From Haladaptatus sp. QDMS2 (GTDB lineage: Archaea; Halobacteriota; Halobacteria; Halobacteriales; Halococcaceae), in the NCBI RefSeq assembly GCF_029338295.1, contig NZ_CP119791.1, forward strand, positions 124,001 to 188,000: DNA of 64,000 nucleotides, in the 5' to 3' direction. The stretch's first letter is position 1. Each line of letters opens with the position of its first letter. Shown here piece by piece: positions 18,092 to 26,423 of the stretch. The position numbers and the translations under genes are program-made. The notes under the pieces are model-generated. The model was not told where the DNA came from and ran no database searches. It saw only the letters and a list, made by a program, of their open reading frames with translations.

Positions 18092-18668
18092 GGAGGAAGC
18101 CCACGGCTTTAGCCGTCCTCAGAACGGCAGAGCCGTTCTGATGGGCTGCACAAGAGCTGTACTCTTGTGAACGTGGGAGGAATCCGATAGCAGATGGATA
18201 CCGACGACGTTACATTGCCAACCCCATCGAAAACGCTTTGATTGGTGGTGTTGGCCCTTGAACTGCCTGATTGGGATGTTGCACCACGGGAACTTCGTCC
18301 AACACAGGCACACGTCGCGGGCGCACTGCGAGCGACGTGAACCCCGCTTCGTGGGGCGAGGGCGCATCCTCTCCGTCGAAACATCCGACGTCCAGCATGG
18401 AACACTGTACCACGGGGCACAAGAACCGCAGGCGGTTGTGCTACCTCCACGTTTCGGTGGACGCTGTTCTGGCCACGTCCGCGTGAGACACGCACTCCCT
18501 GTGGGTTGGGTCGCCCGTCAGGAGGCCCGAGAGTCCGAGACGATGAACACGAGTGGTTGCTCCATGCTCCCACGCTGTCAGGCGTTAGAGTCGGAGTCTC
18601 CTGGACAATTAAATTGCCACGGCGGGTGGCCCACCGCTGAGGCAAACCCACGACTGTAGTCGTGAGTA
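18092..18668. mobile_element. Hairpin-rich element between tupA and tupB, probable mobile-element remnant
   Basis: The 677-bp gap 18036-18712 has no convincing gene. Its left part has GGAGGAAGCCCACGGC followed by a near-palindrome (CACGGCTTTAGCCGT), then two strong hairpins: AGAACGGCAGAGCCGTTCT at 18121-18139, and the arms CACAAGAG/CTCTTGTG at about 18149-18169. The right part ends with CACGACTGTAGTCGTG (18649-18664). These ends resemble the 3' hairpins of haloarchaeal IS200/IS605-type elements, from memory. A 180-codon minus-strand open stretch inside is not recognisable as a transposase. Non-autonomous or decayed element is the best reading. Confidence 0.45.
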
Positions 18669-18680
18669 CCTGACTCGTGG

Positions 18681-18690
18681 CCTTTTAGTC
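18681..18690 (+). promoter_or_regulatory. TATA-like box for tupB
   Basis: CCTTTTAGTC is centred about 27 bp before the tupB GTG, the distance expected for a leaderless archaeal promoter. It lies just outside the hairpin-rich element, so tupBC could be transcribed separately from tupA. Confidence 0.4.
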
Positions 18691-18712
18691 ACCTGACACC
18701 CGAGGACAGCAC

Positions 18713-19402
18713 GTGTTAGAGAGCCTCGCGGACCTGAACTGGCGCTATCTCATCAGCATCACTGTCGTGTCCCTCCAGGTGAGCACGACGGCGGTGCTGT
18801 TGAGCACCCTGTTCAGCCTACCCGTGGCGCTCTCTGTAGGATTCACCGACTTCCCCGGTAAGCGCGTCGTCACCGCCGTCATCAACACGGGGATGGGTCT
18901 CCCGAGCGTGGTCGTCGGCCTCGTCGTCTTGCTCGCGCTCTCTCGGTCCGGCCCCCTCGGGAGCCTCCAACTGTTGTTCACCCCGGAGGCCATGATCATC
19001 TCGCAGGTCATCCTCGCGGCCCCCGTCATTACGAGCGTGACGCTCTCGGCCATCGAGAGCGTCGGCCAATCGGTCAGAGACGCCGCCTATGCCGCCGGTG
19101 GCACCCAACTGGACGTGGCCCTCGTCGTCGTCAAAGAAGCCCGGTACGGCATCGTCACGGCCATTCTCGCGGGTTACGGTCGGGCAATCAGCGAGGTCGG
19201 GTCGATTCTTATCGTCGGGGGGAACATCGTCCTCTCCGACGGCACGTCGCTCACCCGAACGCTCACGACAGCCATCACCGTGGAGGCTCGACGCGGGCGC
19301 TTCGAGACGGGTATCGCCCTCGGTATCGTCCTCCTCGTCCTCGTCCTCGGCGTGAACGCGCTTGGGGCGTGGGTCCGCGACCGCGGACGGTGGGACGCAT
19401 GA
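18713..19402 (+). CDS. tupB: Tungstate ABC transporter permease
   Basis: 229 residues from a GTG start, with six likely membrane segments. It contains the ABC permease EAA-type loop [18 protein letters not shown]...[20 protein letters not shown] typical of TupB/ModB-like proteins, plus [18 protein letters not shown] near residue 60. The stop overlaps the start of tupC (ATGA). It is separated from tupA by the hairpin element. Confidence 0.9.
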   Translation: MLESLADLNWRYLISITVVSLQVSTTAVLLSTLFSLPVALSVGFTDFPGKRVVTAVINTGMGLPSVVVGLVVLLALSRSGPLGSLQLLFTPEAMIISQVILAAPVITSVTLSAIESVGQSVRDAAYAAGGTQLDVALVVVKEARYGIVTAILAGYGRAISEVGSILIVGGNIVLSDGTSLTRTLTTAITVEARRGRFETGIALGIVLLVLVLGVNALGAWVRDRGRWDA

Positions 19403-20151
19403 TTCGAATCGAGAACCTCTCACACGGCTTCGACAACGGGCGGGTCCTCGCCGACGTTTCGCTCGCCGTCGAACCGGGCGAAGTCCTGGCTATCGTGGGT
19501 CCCTCTGGAACCGGGAAAACGACGCTGTTGCGCCTGCTCGCGCTGTTCGAACCGCCTCAGGAGGGGTCGGTTCGCGTAGACGACACGGACGTCTGGTCGC
19601 TCCCACGAGAGAACCGCCTCGCGCTCCGACGACGCATCGGCATGGTGTTCCAGGACCGAAGTCTGTTCAGTACGACCGTCGGCAAGAATGCGGCCTACGG
19701 CCTCGAAGTGCGTCGGTCGTGGACCGACCGCCTCGCCGGGCGACTGTCCCGAAACGGCACCCACGAGGCGGTCCTCGACGCCCTCGAAACGGTCGGCATG
19801 CGCGACCAGGTAGACCAACACGCCCTCGGGCTGTCGGCGGGTGAAGCCCAGCGCGTCGCGTTCGCCCGGGCACTCGCCGTCGAACCGGACGTGCTCCTCC
19901 TCGACGAACCGACCTCGAATCTGGACCCCCGGAACACCGCGTTGCTCGAACAGGCCGTAGACCGGGCGCGTGATCGTGGCATCGGCGTCGTCATCGCGAC
20001 CCACGACATGCAGCAAGCACGCCGCGTGTCCGACCGCACGGCGGTGCTGTTGGCTGGTGAGTGTATCGAACGCGGGCCGACAGAACGAGTGTTCGAGCAC
20101 CCACACGACGAGCGGGCGCGAAAGTTCATCACCGGCGAACTGGTGTACTAG
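19399..20151 (+). CDS. tupC: Tungstate ABC transporter ATP-binding protein
   Basis: 250 residues starting [11 protein letters not shown], with a 4-bp overlap with tupB. Walker A is [10 protein letters not shown], the ABC signature is [15 protein letters not shown], Walker B is LLLDEPTS and the switch His lies in [10 protein letters not shown]. The frame is open ten codons further upstream inside tupB, but the ATGA overlap start is preferred. It powers oxyanion import with TupAB. Confidence 0.92.
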   Translation: MIRIENLSHGFDNGRVLADVSLAVEPGEVLAIVGPSGTGKTTLLRLLALFEPPQEGSVRVDDTDVWSLPRENRLALRRRIGMVFQDRSLFSTTVGKNAAYGLEVRRSWTDRLAGRLSRNGTHEAVLDALETVGMRDQVDQHALGLSAGEAQRVAFARALAVEPDVLLLDEPTSNLDPRNTALLEQAVDRARDRGIGVVIATHDMQQARRVSDRTAVLLAGECIERGPTERVFEHPHDERARKFITGELVY

Positions 20152-20825
20152 CTGGCCGTCGCCTGTCGGTTCTCACCAAGCAGGACGTTTTTCACTTCGT
20201 CCATGTCACCAACCTCTGCGATGACCGAGACGCGATCTCCCGGCTGGACGACGGTCTGGGGTAGCGGGATAGTCTGGGCGTTGTGCGCCCGACCGTGGGC
20301 GTAGAGGACGGCCCGGTCTGGGAGTTCGATTTCGCTGATGTGCAGGTCGATGACCGGCGAGTCGTCGGGCAGCGAGAAACTCGCGAGCGAGAGGTCTGCG
20401 GTGAGGTCTGCGATGATGTTGAAGTCGCCGCCGAGCAGCGCGTTCTTCGCGCCGATAGCTCCGAGGCGCTCGGGATAGATGATTTCGTCTACCTCTGCCG
20501 CGTACTTCTGGTAAATTTCTTCGCGGTAGTCCTCGTCGATGCGCATGACCGTTCGACAGCCGTGGTTCGCGGCGACGATACAGGCCGCGTAGTTCACGTT
20601 CAGGTCGCCGGAGAGGCCGCCGAAGGCGTCCGCCGAATCGAGGTCTGCGTCGTTCAGTATCTGTTCGTCCATCGCGTCGCCTTCGATGACCGAGAACCCC
20701 TCGTCGCGGGCACGGTCACACTTTTTCGGGTCGATTTCGATGATGGTGACGTCGTGCCCCTCCTCTTTTAGAATTCGCGCGGTTCGGTGACCCACGCGCC
20801 CGAAGCCTACAATGACATACCTCAT
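20148..20825 (-). CDS. TrkA-type potassium channel regulatory protein
   Basis: 225 residues. An N-terminal Rossmann RCK domain (MRYVIVGFGRVGHRTARIL, with acidic IIEIDPKK at the second strand) binds NAD(H) or nucleotide. A TrkA-C domain (about 140-220) follows a hinge. It usually gates a K+ channel or TrkH-type transporter; none is adjacent, so the partner must be elsewhere. It overlaps the end of tupC by 4 bp, convergently. Confidence 0.88.
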   Translation of the reverse strand: MRYVIVGFGRVGHRTARILKEEGHDVTIIEIDPKKCDRARDEGFSVIEGDAMDEQILNDADLDSADAFGGLSGDLNVNYAACIVAANHGCRTVMRIDEDYREEIYQKYAAEVDEIIYPERLGAIGAKNALLGGDFNIIADLTADLSLASFSLPDDSPVIDLHISEIELPDRAVLYAHGRAHNAQTIPLPQTVVQPGDRVSVIAEVGDMDEVKNVLLGENRQATAS

Positions 20826-20913
20826 ACGGCCTCCATACGACGGCGGGCGTAAAAACGTTAGTTACTGACTATCACGTCGCAAGCTTCAGGCTCATCCTCC
20901 GTCTTCGTGGTGT

Positions 20914-21108
20914 ATGGCGCGACAGCGAACCGCCGTCCGGGGATTCGGTCTCGCGATGATCACCCTCGCGTGCGGTGGTCAGGTCTGGCTGTTCACCATG
21001 GTCGGAACGCCCGCGGTCGGCGAGTGGTTCCTCTACCTCTCGCCAGCCTTCGGACTGCTCGGATTCGTCGGCTTTGGCACCCTGCTCACCTCGTATATGG
21101 ACCGGTAA
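20914..21108 (+). CDS. Small two-helix membrane protein
   Basis: 64 residues: a basic N-terminus (MARQRTAVRG), two hydrophobic helices separated by a short GTPAVGEWF loop, and a YMDR end. Codon use fits the host. No family is recognised. The downstream gap to 21400 holds no firm gene. Confidence 0.6.
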   Translation: MARQRTAVRGFGLAMITLACGGQVWLFTMVGTPAVGEWFLYLSPAFGLLGFVGFGTLLTSYMDR

Positions 21109-21400
21109 TCGCTCACTTCACGCCGCTCCCGTCAGTTAATTTCAGAACGTTGGACAGTAGATATAAGTTCGCGCGGCCCAATCGTCCATCCGGGGGTGGG
21201 ACGCGGTGACTGTGCCACGAACCTCGTCAGTCCGGTTCGTCGCATACCGCCCTGAATGCCGTCGGATTGGGGTCCCGGCGGCGGTCCCCTTCGTTTCGAC
21301 GCAGACGCGACAAGCCGTGCTCACGTCCGTCATCATCCACGGTTCGTGGCTCGACTGTCCACGCCGTCTCCTGCCCCTTTCGAAAAACGAGGAGTGACGA

Positions 21401-22684
21401 CTATTCTTCGCCGTGTGGCGGCTGGAGCGCTGCGTTGCTCGGCCGCGACCCGCTGAACTTCGGCGCGGCGCGTTTGCCGCGGTCGTCGCTGAGGAACACG
21501 ATTCCGCGACCGATGTCGCTCGCGATGGTCGTCCCGCGCTCGTAGACGGCCCCCCAGAACGAGGACCCATCGGGGTCGTAGCGAGACAGTTCCTCGGGAT
21601 TCGCAGGGTCGATCACGTTGAACACCGTGAGGCCCCCGTCGTACCACGAGGTATAGAGGCGATTGCTCGTCACGTCGAAATTATGCGACGTGCGGAACGC
21701 CTCGACGTCAGGCGGACTGATGCGTGCCACCTGTTCGGGATTGTCGAAATCAGTCACGTCGAACACCTTGATGCCGCCGTAGTCGTCGTTGTCCGGTTTG
21801 TCGACGTATCCGCCGGGGAACGTCTCTGCGCCCACGAACACGTACTTGCCGTCGGGAGTTGGTTGGACGTAGTGGGAATTCCCCGGGAGGGTGAGGAGGC
21901 GTTCCCAGAGATTCCCGTTGGGAGCTTGGTCCGCGTTCGGAGCCATTCCGAACCCGCTTACAGCCTCGGGGTTTGCCGGGTCGCTCACATCGAGCACCCA
22001 CGTCCCGGCGTCCCAGTAGGCGAGGTAGGCGTAGTCACCCTGAACGTACACGTCGTGGATGAAATTGGTCTCTCGGTCGAGTTCCGGTCGGTCGTCCTCG
22101 ACGGCCCACCGCGAGAGCAGCGACGGGTTCGTCGGGTCGCTCACGTCCACGATTTGCAGTTCGCTGTCGTCGAACGGCGCTTCCTTCGCAATGTAACAGA
22201 CGTCTCCGACGAGGTAGTGGTTGTGGACTCCCTCGGGAAGGACCTGCCACGTCCCCTGGAACTCGGGGTTCGCTGGGTCGCTGATGTCGTAAAAGTGCGT
22301 CCCGATTTCGTCTTCGGGAGCGCGGTCTTCGTCCCCATCGCCGTCGCCGTGGTCGTGTTCTTCGCTACCCTGACTGCTGATGGCGAGCAGGTCGCCGTCT
22401 ACTTTCACGTCCCAGACGCCCGCGCCGGGGACTTCCATGTCTACGAGCAGTTCCGGGTCGTGGGGTTTACGCCAATCGACGACGGCGAGTCCATCGTTCG
22501 TCGCCGCGTAGGCGTAGGTTCCCTGCGTCGTCACCTCCGTGATTCCGCTCACGCCGACTTCGCCGAGCAGTGAGAGGGTTCGGTCGTCTTGTTTCGCACT
22601 CGCTACGCCCATACCGCCCGCCGCAACCGCGGAGGCGCCGAGCAACTTGAGCGCCTGCCGTCGTGTCGTGTGGTTGGAAGGCAT
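21401..22684 (-). CDS. Tat-exported LVIVD-repeat (beta-propeller) protein
   Basis: 427 residues. A Tat signal (TTRRQALKLLGASAVAAGG) is followed by repeated units with the VxDVSDPxNPExxxx pattern, the hallmark of LVIVD repeats that form a beta-propeller. It contains an HDHGDGDGDEDRAPEDE acidic insert near residue 110 that could bind cations. It acts outside the membrane; function unknown. A dyad sits upstream of its promoter. Confidence 0.85.
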   Translation of the reverse strand: MPSNHTTRRQALKLLGASAVAAGGMGVASAKQDDRTLSLLGEVGVSGITEVTTQGTYAYAATNDGLAVVDWRKPHDPELLVDMEVPGAGVWDVKVDGDLLAISSQGSEEHDHGDGDGDEDRAPEDEIGTHFYDISDPANPEFQGTWQVLPEGVHNHYLVGDVCYIAKEAPFDDSELQIVDVSDPTNPSLLSRWAVEDDRPELDRETNFIHDVYVQGDYAYLAYWDAGTWVLDVSDPANPEAVSGFGMAPNADQAPNGNLWERLLTLPGNSHYVQPTPDGKYVFVGAETFPGGYVDKPDNDDYGGIKVFDVTDFDNPEQVARISPPDVEAFRTSHNFDVTSNRLYTSWYDGGLTVFNVIDPANPEELSRYDPDGSSFWGAVYERGTTIASDIGRGIVFLSDDRGKRAAPKFSGSRPSNAALQPPHGEE

Positions 22685-22721
22685 AATCCATCCCTTCGGT
22701 CACGCCGGAATTAATTAAAAT

Positions 22722-22738
22722 ATTCTTACGTTAGGAAT
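22722..22738 (-). promoter_or_regulatory. Imperfect dyad upstream of the LVIVD gene
   Basis: ATTCTTACGTTAGGAAT is symmetric apart from two mismatched pairs and the centre. It lies directly upstream of the TATA-like TTTTAATTAATT (about 22706-22718) that is at leaderless distance from the LVIVD ATG. It looks like a repressor site; the regulator is unknown. Confidence 0.4.
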
Positions 22739-22831
22739 AATATTGACGTTGATAGTTTGACACGCTTGCGCAGCTGGTTTTGCGACGACGGCCACGCGAG
22801 ACAGACGACCTAATCGTCTTCAAACGCCGCG

Positions 22832-23134
22832 TCAGAACGACTGGTCTTCTTCGTCTTCGGATTCGCTCGCCTCGTTTCCGCTCGTTCCCCTGTCCGTGTA
22901 CCCCTCGCGTCCGACGTACTCAGCTGGCAGATTTGCCTGAATCGACTCGAACAGTTCCACTGGCGAGCCGTACTCCTCGTCTTCGATGTGCGAGAGCACC
23001 TCCGCGATGGTCAGCTCGTCGTCGGTGTTCGCCGATTCGAGTTTCGTCTCCCCAATCTCCTCGCGGACCGTCGCGATGTCTGCGGGAAAGTCGAGTTCGG
23101 ATTCGAGGTAGTCCTGCAGTTCTTGAACGTCCAT
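22832..23134 (-). CDS. DUF5789-like small acidic protein
   Basis: 100 residues from MDVQELQDYLESELDFPAD. The fold pattern (short helix, DFPADIATVREEIG, ELTIAEVLSHI, VELFESIQANLPAEYVG) is what I recall for haloarchaeal DUF5789. It ends in an acidic tail. The open frame continues 38 codons upstream, but that part is not of conserved character. Cytoplasmic, function unknown. Confidence 0.75.
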   Translation of the reverse strand: MDVQELQDYLESELDFPADIATVREEIGETKLESANTDDELTIAEVLSHIEDEEYGSPVELFESIQANLPAEYVGREGYTDRGTSGNEASESEDEEDQSF

Positions 23135-23282
23135 GCTCGGAGATTCGTGAGCCAGTGGTTTCGGTGTTGTGGCAGTCTTCACGGCAATCCAAACTCCCAC
23201 GTCCTTCGCAGATGCCGTATGTGGACGCCTCACGGCTCCTGTCCGCACACGTTCATCTTCTCACGCGACGCTAGATACACCT

Positions 23283-24107
23283 GTGCCAACGATCCGAACG
23301 AACGACGTTCTCACCTACTACGAGGAGCGTGGCGACGGGCCACCTCTCGTGTTCATTCACGGGGCCATCGTGGACCACAACCAGTGGAACCCGCAGATAG
23401 ACGCCCTCAGCGACGGCTACCGGACCATCGCCTACGACGTGCGCGGCCACGGCCGAACCGGCGGCTCCGACCGAGACGCCTACTCCATCGACCTCTTTGC
23501 GGACGACCTGGACGCGCTCATCGACGGCCTCGGCCTCGACCGGCCAGTCCTCTGTGGCACCTCGACGGGTGGCTGCATCGCGCAGGTGTACGCCGCCCGC
23601 CACCCCGAGAAGATTGCCGGCCTCGTGCTTGCGGACACGTTCACCCCCGCCCTCCTCACTCGCGGCGAGTGGCTCCAGCGGTCTACGATGCTCAAAGCGA
23701 CAATTCCGTTCGTCCGCCTCGTCGGCTACGAGCGCGTCGAGAAGGTCCTTGTCAGGATTCAAGAACGCCTCTCCCGGGGCGCGAGCGGCGATTACGAGCA
23801 CATCGAACGGCTCCGCGAGCAGGGACCAAAGATGACCACCGACGAGTTCGCGAAGGTGATTCGCGCCGTCGCAAGTTTCCACGAGACGACCGTCGAGTAC
23901 GCGGCGATTACCGCCCCGACGCTCGTGCTCTACGGCGAAAACGAACCGCCGTTTCTCCGCCGCCACGCACCCCTCCTCGGCGCTCGAATCGACGGGGCCG
24001 TCGTCCGGACCGTCCCCGAGGGTGGCCACGCCTCGAACCTCGACAACCCCGCGTTCTTCAGCGATGCGATGCGGGCGTTTCTGGAGGCGAACGTCGTGAC
24101 TGTGTAG
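23283..24107 (+). CDS. Alpha/beta hydrolase
   Basis: 274 residues from a GTG at VPTIRTNDVLTYYEERG. The oxyanion motif VFIHGA is near residue 26, YDVRGHGRT follows, and the nucleophile Ser is in CGTSTGGCIAQ. The acid is likely Asp/Glu near LVLYGENEPP, and the catalytic His is in VPEGGHASNLDNP. Typical of esterase, epoxide-hydrolase or enol-lactonase-type enzymes; the substrate is not predictable. It is monocistronic, followed by the tRNA-Thr locus on the opposite strand. Confidence 0.85.
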   Translation: MPTIRTNDVLTYYEERGDGPPLVFIHGAIVDHNQWNPQIDALSDGYRTIAYDVRGHGRTGGSDRDAYSIDLFADDLDALIDGLGLDRPVLCGTSTGGCIAQVYAARHPEKIAGLVLADTFTPALLTRGEWLQRSTMLKATIPFVRLVGYERVEKVLVRIQERLSRGASGDYEHIERLREQGPKMTTDEFAKVIRAVASFHETTVEYAAITAPTLVLYGENEPPFLRRHAPLLGARIDGAVVRTVPEGGHASNLDNPAFFSDAMRAFLEANVVTV

Positions 24108-24135
24108 GATTTGGATTGCTGAGACACGTGAGGCT

Positions 24136-24229
24136 GGGATTTGAACTCAGTCGCTAACGCTCCTTGCTCAAATCCCGCTGACGGCTCACTACTCACTCGA
24201 AACGACTCGCTATCGCTCGTTGTGTGAGT
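24136..24229. repeat. tRNA-T-arm-like fragment and hairpins beside tRNA-Thr
   Basis: GGGATTTGA (24136-24144) and TCAAATCCC (24168-24176) form a 9-bp inverted repeat. The first arm with its flank (GGGATTTGAAC) copies the T-arm of the neighbouring tRNA-Thr, with further matches outside it. A second hairpin has arms ACTCAC (24191-24196) and GTGAGT. Possible old integration scar or tRNA-flank repeat. Confidence 0.45.
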
Positions 24230-24239
24230 TCGTAAGAAG

Positions 24240-24311
24240 AGCCTAGGCCGGGATTTGAACCCGGGCTCTCGTCCTTACCAAGGACGCGCTTTACCGCTAA
24301 GCTACCCAGGC
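24240..24311 (-). tRNA. tRNA-Thr (GGU)
   Basis: 72 nt, a full cloverleaf on the minus strand: acceptor GCCTGGG/CCTAGGC with one G-U pair and discriminator U, anticodon stem CGTCC/GGACG with loop TTGGTAA, and T-arm CCGGG-TTCAAAT-CCCGG. Anticodon GGU reads ACC and ACU. No CCA is encoded. Confidence 0.95.
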
Positions 24312-24359
24312 AGGCATTACCCACTTACGGCGGTTTGTTGTTAGACGTTTCGATTCGCA

Positions 24360-25034
24360 TCAGGGGTCCGTCGCCGAGGTTCGGACCCCGTCGTCCAGTC
24401 CCTTGCCCGCGTCGTGGGCCGCGAGATGGCCCGCGAGCGACTTCGTGACGGCGTCCGTGTAGAGAATCGTCGCCGTGGGGAAGGCGACGGCCTCATAGGT
24501 CGTCGTCAGGTTGCGGACGAACGCCCGCAGGGCGGGTGAGATAGTCGCGCCGACGGCGGTGGTTCCCGCGACGAGCGCGAGGTCGAGGACATCGCGTTCT
24601 AAGTTGCGGTCTAAGTCGTCGGTGTCGGCGTCGGGTTCGCCTCGCAGCGTCTGGTCGCGGCCGAAGGCCTGGACCGTCGCGACGGCGTTGTTCGCGGCTT
24701 CGGTCCGGGCGAGAAGGTGAAATCCGCGGGAGACGAGCACGTCCGCGGCGAGTACGTCCAAATTCGCCTGTTCGACGTTGGTCTCCCACGAGGGGTTCTG
24801 TGTGAGGGTTCGCGTGAGGCGAAGGCCTTCGTAAATTAGCTGGACGCCCGCGGCCCGGGTTCGAATCGCGTGTGGTTCGGCACCGTCGATGGCCTGGGCA
24901 CAAAGGAGCGTCAGGACCCCCGGGGCCATCGACCCTGTAGAGAGTATGGCCTCCAAGTCGCCACGGAGGCGCACTGGCTCGATTTCACGTATCGCGTCCA
25001 GCGCGGCGCGGCGGACCGCATCGGCTTCCTCCAT
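24360..25034 (-). CDS. DUF7114-like, polyprenyl-synthase-like helical protein
   Basis: 224 residues, almost all predicted helix. From memory it fits haloarchaeal DUF7114. Segments such as AGVQLIYEGLRLTRTL and LAADVLVSRGFHLLART echo the helices of isoprenyl diphosphate synthases, but the DDxxD metal motifs are absent, so catalysis of that type is unlikely. It is divergent from the crotonase gene. Confidence 0.65.
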   Translation of the reverse strand: MEEADAVRRAALDAIREIEPVRLRGDLEAILSTGSMAPGVLTLLCAQAIDGAEPHAIRTRAAGVQLIYEGLRLTRTLTQNPSWETNVEQANLDVLAADVLVSRGFHLLARTEAANNAVATVQAFGRDQTLRGEPDADTDDLDRNLERDVLDLALVAGTTAVGATISPALRAFVRNLTTTYEAVAFPTATILYTDAVTKSLAGHLAAHDAGKGLDDGVRTSATDP

Positions 25035-25094
25035 TGCCCCAATTTAGCGGCGGGAAGGGCAAAGACCTTTGGAAACGGACGGTCACTTCCTGCC

Positions 25095-25793
25095 ATGATT
25101 TCGACCACGGATACCGGGGCTTTGCGGGTGGTCACTCTGGACCGCCCCGCCCAGCGAAACGCCCTCACGGTCGACGGTCTCGAAGCCCTCTCCGAGGCCG
25201 TCACCGAGACGGACGCGACAGTCGTCTACATCCACGGCGCGGGCAGCGCCTTCTCCGCGGGGGCAGACCTCTCCGAAGTGCGGGACTTGGACGGCCAAGC
25301 AGCGAAGGAGTTCGCCGAACTCGGCCAGCGCGTCGCCGCGGACATCGAGAATGCGGAGGCCGTCACCGTCGCGGGTATCGACGGCGCGGCGCGCGGTGGC
25401 GGCGTCGAACTCGCGCTCGCCTGCGACGTTCGGGTGGCGACCCAGCGGGCGACGTTCGCGGAACCCGGCGTCGTGTTCGGCCTCTTCGGTGCGTGGGGCG
25501 GGACGGTTCGCCTGCCGAAAATCGTCGGCCAGGGCGAAGCACTCGACATCGGCCTCACCGGTCGCATTATCGACGCGGACGAGGCCCTTCGCGTGGGGCT
25601 CATCTCCCAGATCACCGAAAACCCGCAGGCGGTCGCAGAGCGCATCGCGTCGAACAACCCGGCTGCACTCCGAGTCGTGAAAGAACGCATCAGAGACGAG
25701 GCCACGACGGACGCTCAAGAGCGCGCCGAGGCCGAGGCGTTCGCCGACCTCGTCGAGACGGCGGTCGATTTTGACTCTCACCGAAAAGGTTGA
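25095..25793 (+). CDS. Enoyl-CoA hydratase/isomerase family protein
   Basis: 232 residues from MISTTDTGALRVVTLDRPAQRNAL, a compact crotonase. The oxyanion-hole segments are AGSAFSAGADLSE and DGAARGGGVELALACD. The active-site acid position is in FAEPGVVFGLFGAWGGTVRLP. It probably hydrates or isomerises acyl-CoA. The longer open frame upstream reads through the promoter gap and is not used. Confidence 0.88.
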   Translation: MISTTDTGALRVVTLDRPAQRNALTVDGLEALSEAVTETDATVVYIHGAGSAFSAGADLSEVRDLDGQAAKEFAELGQRVAADIENAEAVTVAGIDGAARGGGVELALACDVRVATQRATFAEPGVVFGLFGAWGGTVRLPKIVGQGEALDIGLTGRIIDADEALRVGLISQITENPQAVAERIASNNPAALRVVKERIRDEATTDAQERAEAEAFADLVETAVDFDSHRKG

Positions 25794-25823
25794 GTCGCTT
25801 CCACGTGCAGGAGTTGCTAACCA

Positions 25824-26405
25824 ATGCCCGAGTGTTCGTACTGTGATGCGTCGTTCGCAGACGAGGCGGCCTACCACCGTCACCTGCGCGACGAACACGC
25901 CGCAGAACTCGGGCCAATCGACCGCAGACGGGTGGGCGTAGACCGCGACCAGCCGACGGCCGTCGATGCCGCACCCTACGCGCTCGTGGTGGTCGTCGTC
26001 ACCGTCGCGGCCATCATCGGCTACGTCACCTTCTTCGCGGGAAGCGACGAGATTCGCCCGACGAACTTCGGCGGCGCGCACTTCCACGGTCCAATCACAG
26101 TGACCATCGGCGGTGACCAGCTGGATTTCAGCCAGGACCGCTTCCAGCGTCAGGACGCCGCCTTCCACTTCGAGGGCGGTGACGGCACCACCTGGCACGG
26201 TCACGCGAATCAAATCACGCTCAAATACGCCATGGGGACACTCAACATCTCGGTGACGGAATCGACTGTCTCGTACGACGGCACGACCTACTCGGAAGCC
26301 GACGGCGACACGGTGCGCGTGCAGGTAAACGGCCGGTCTGTGACGCCGGGTGACTATCTGCTCGCTGAGGGTGACCGCATCGCCATCGTCGCGGAAAAAG
26401 GGTAG
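25824..26405 (+). CDS. C2H2 zinc finger fused to a membrane helix and extracytoplasmic domain
   Basis: 193 residues. A classical C2H2 finger at 4-25 (C4, C7, H20, H25) is followed by a short basic linker, one transmembrane helix at about 52-71 and a beta-rich domain of about 120 residues outside. The outer domain has several histidines (GGAHFHGP, TTWHGHANQ), possibly metal-binding. The finger would be cytoplasmic. A transmembrane sensor is one idea; no function is known. Confidence 0.75.
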   Translation: MPECSYCDASFADEAAYHRHLRDEHAAELGPIDRRRVGVDRDQPTAVDAAPYALVVVVVTVAAIIGYVTFFAGSDEIRPTNFGGAHFHGPITVTIGGDQLDFSQDRFQRQDAAFHFEGGDGTTWHGHANQITLKYAMGTLNISVTESTVSYDGTTYSEADGDTVRVQVNGRSVTPGDYLLAEGDRIAIVAEKG

Positions 26406-26423
26406 GTCCCGAAACGGAACGCC

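Noticed and set aside
18109-18651. 180-codon minus-strand frame inside the tup element
   Set aside because: Unlike host proteins (Cys/Arg/Ser-rich), no transposase catalytic or zinc-finger motif could be read in it or in the other frames. It is treated as part of a non-coding remnant.
21206-21397. 63-codon plus-strand GTG frame with an upstream GATATAAG box
   Set aside because: Composition is Arg/Pro-rich and unlike the acidic host proteins, no ribosome site or family resemblance. The box is interesting, but not enough to call a gene.
24360-25034. Active polyprenyl synthase
   Set aside because: The helical pattern resembles isoprenyl synthases, but the aspartate-rich metal motifs are missing, so I do not assign the enzyme function.
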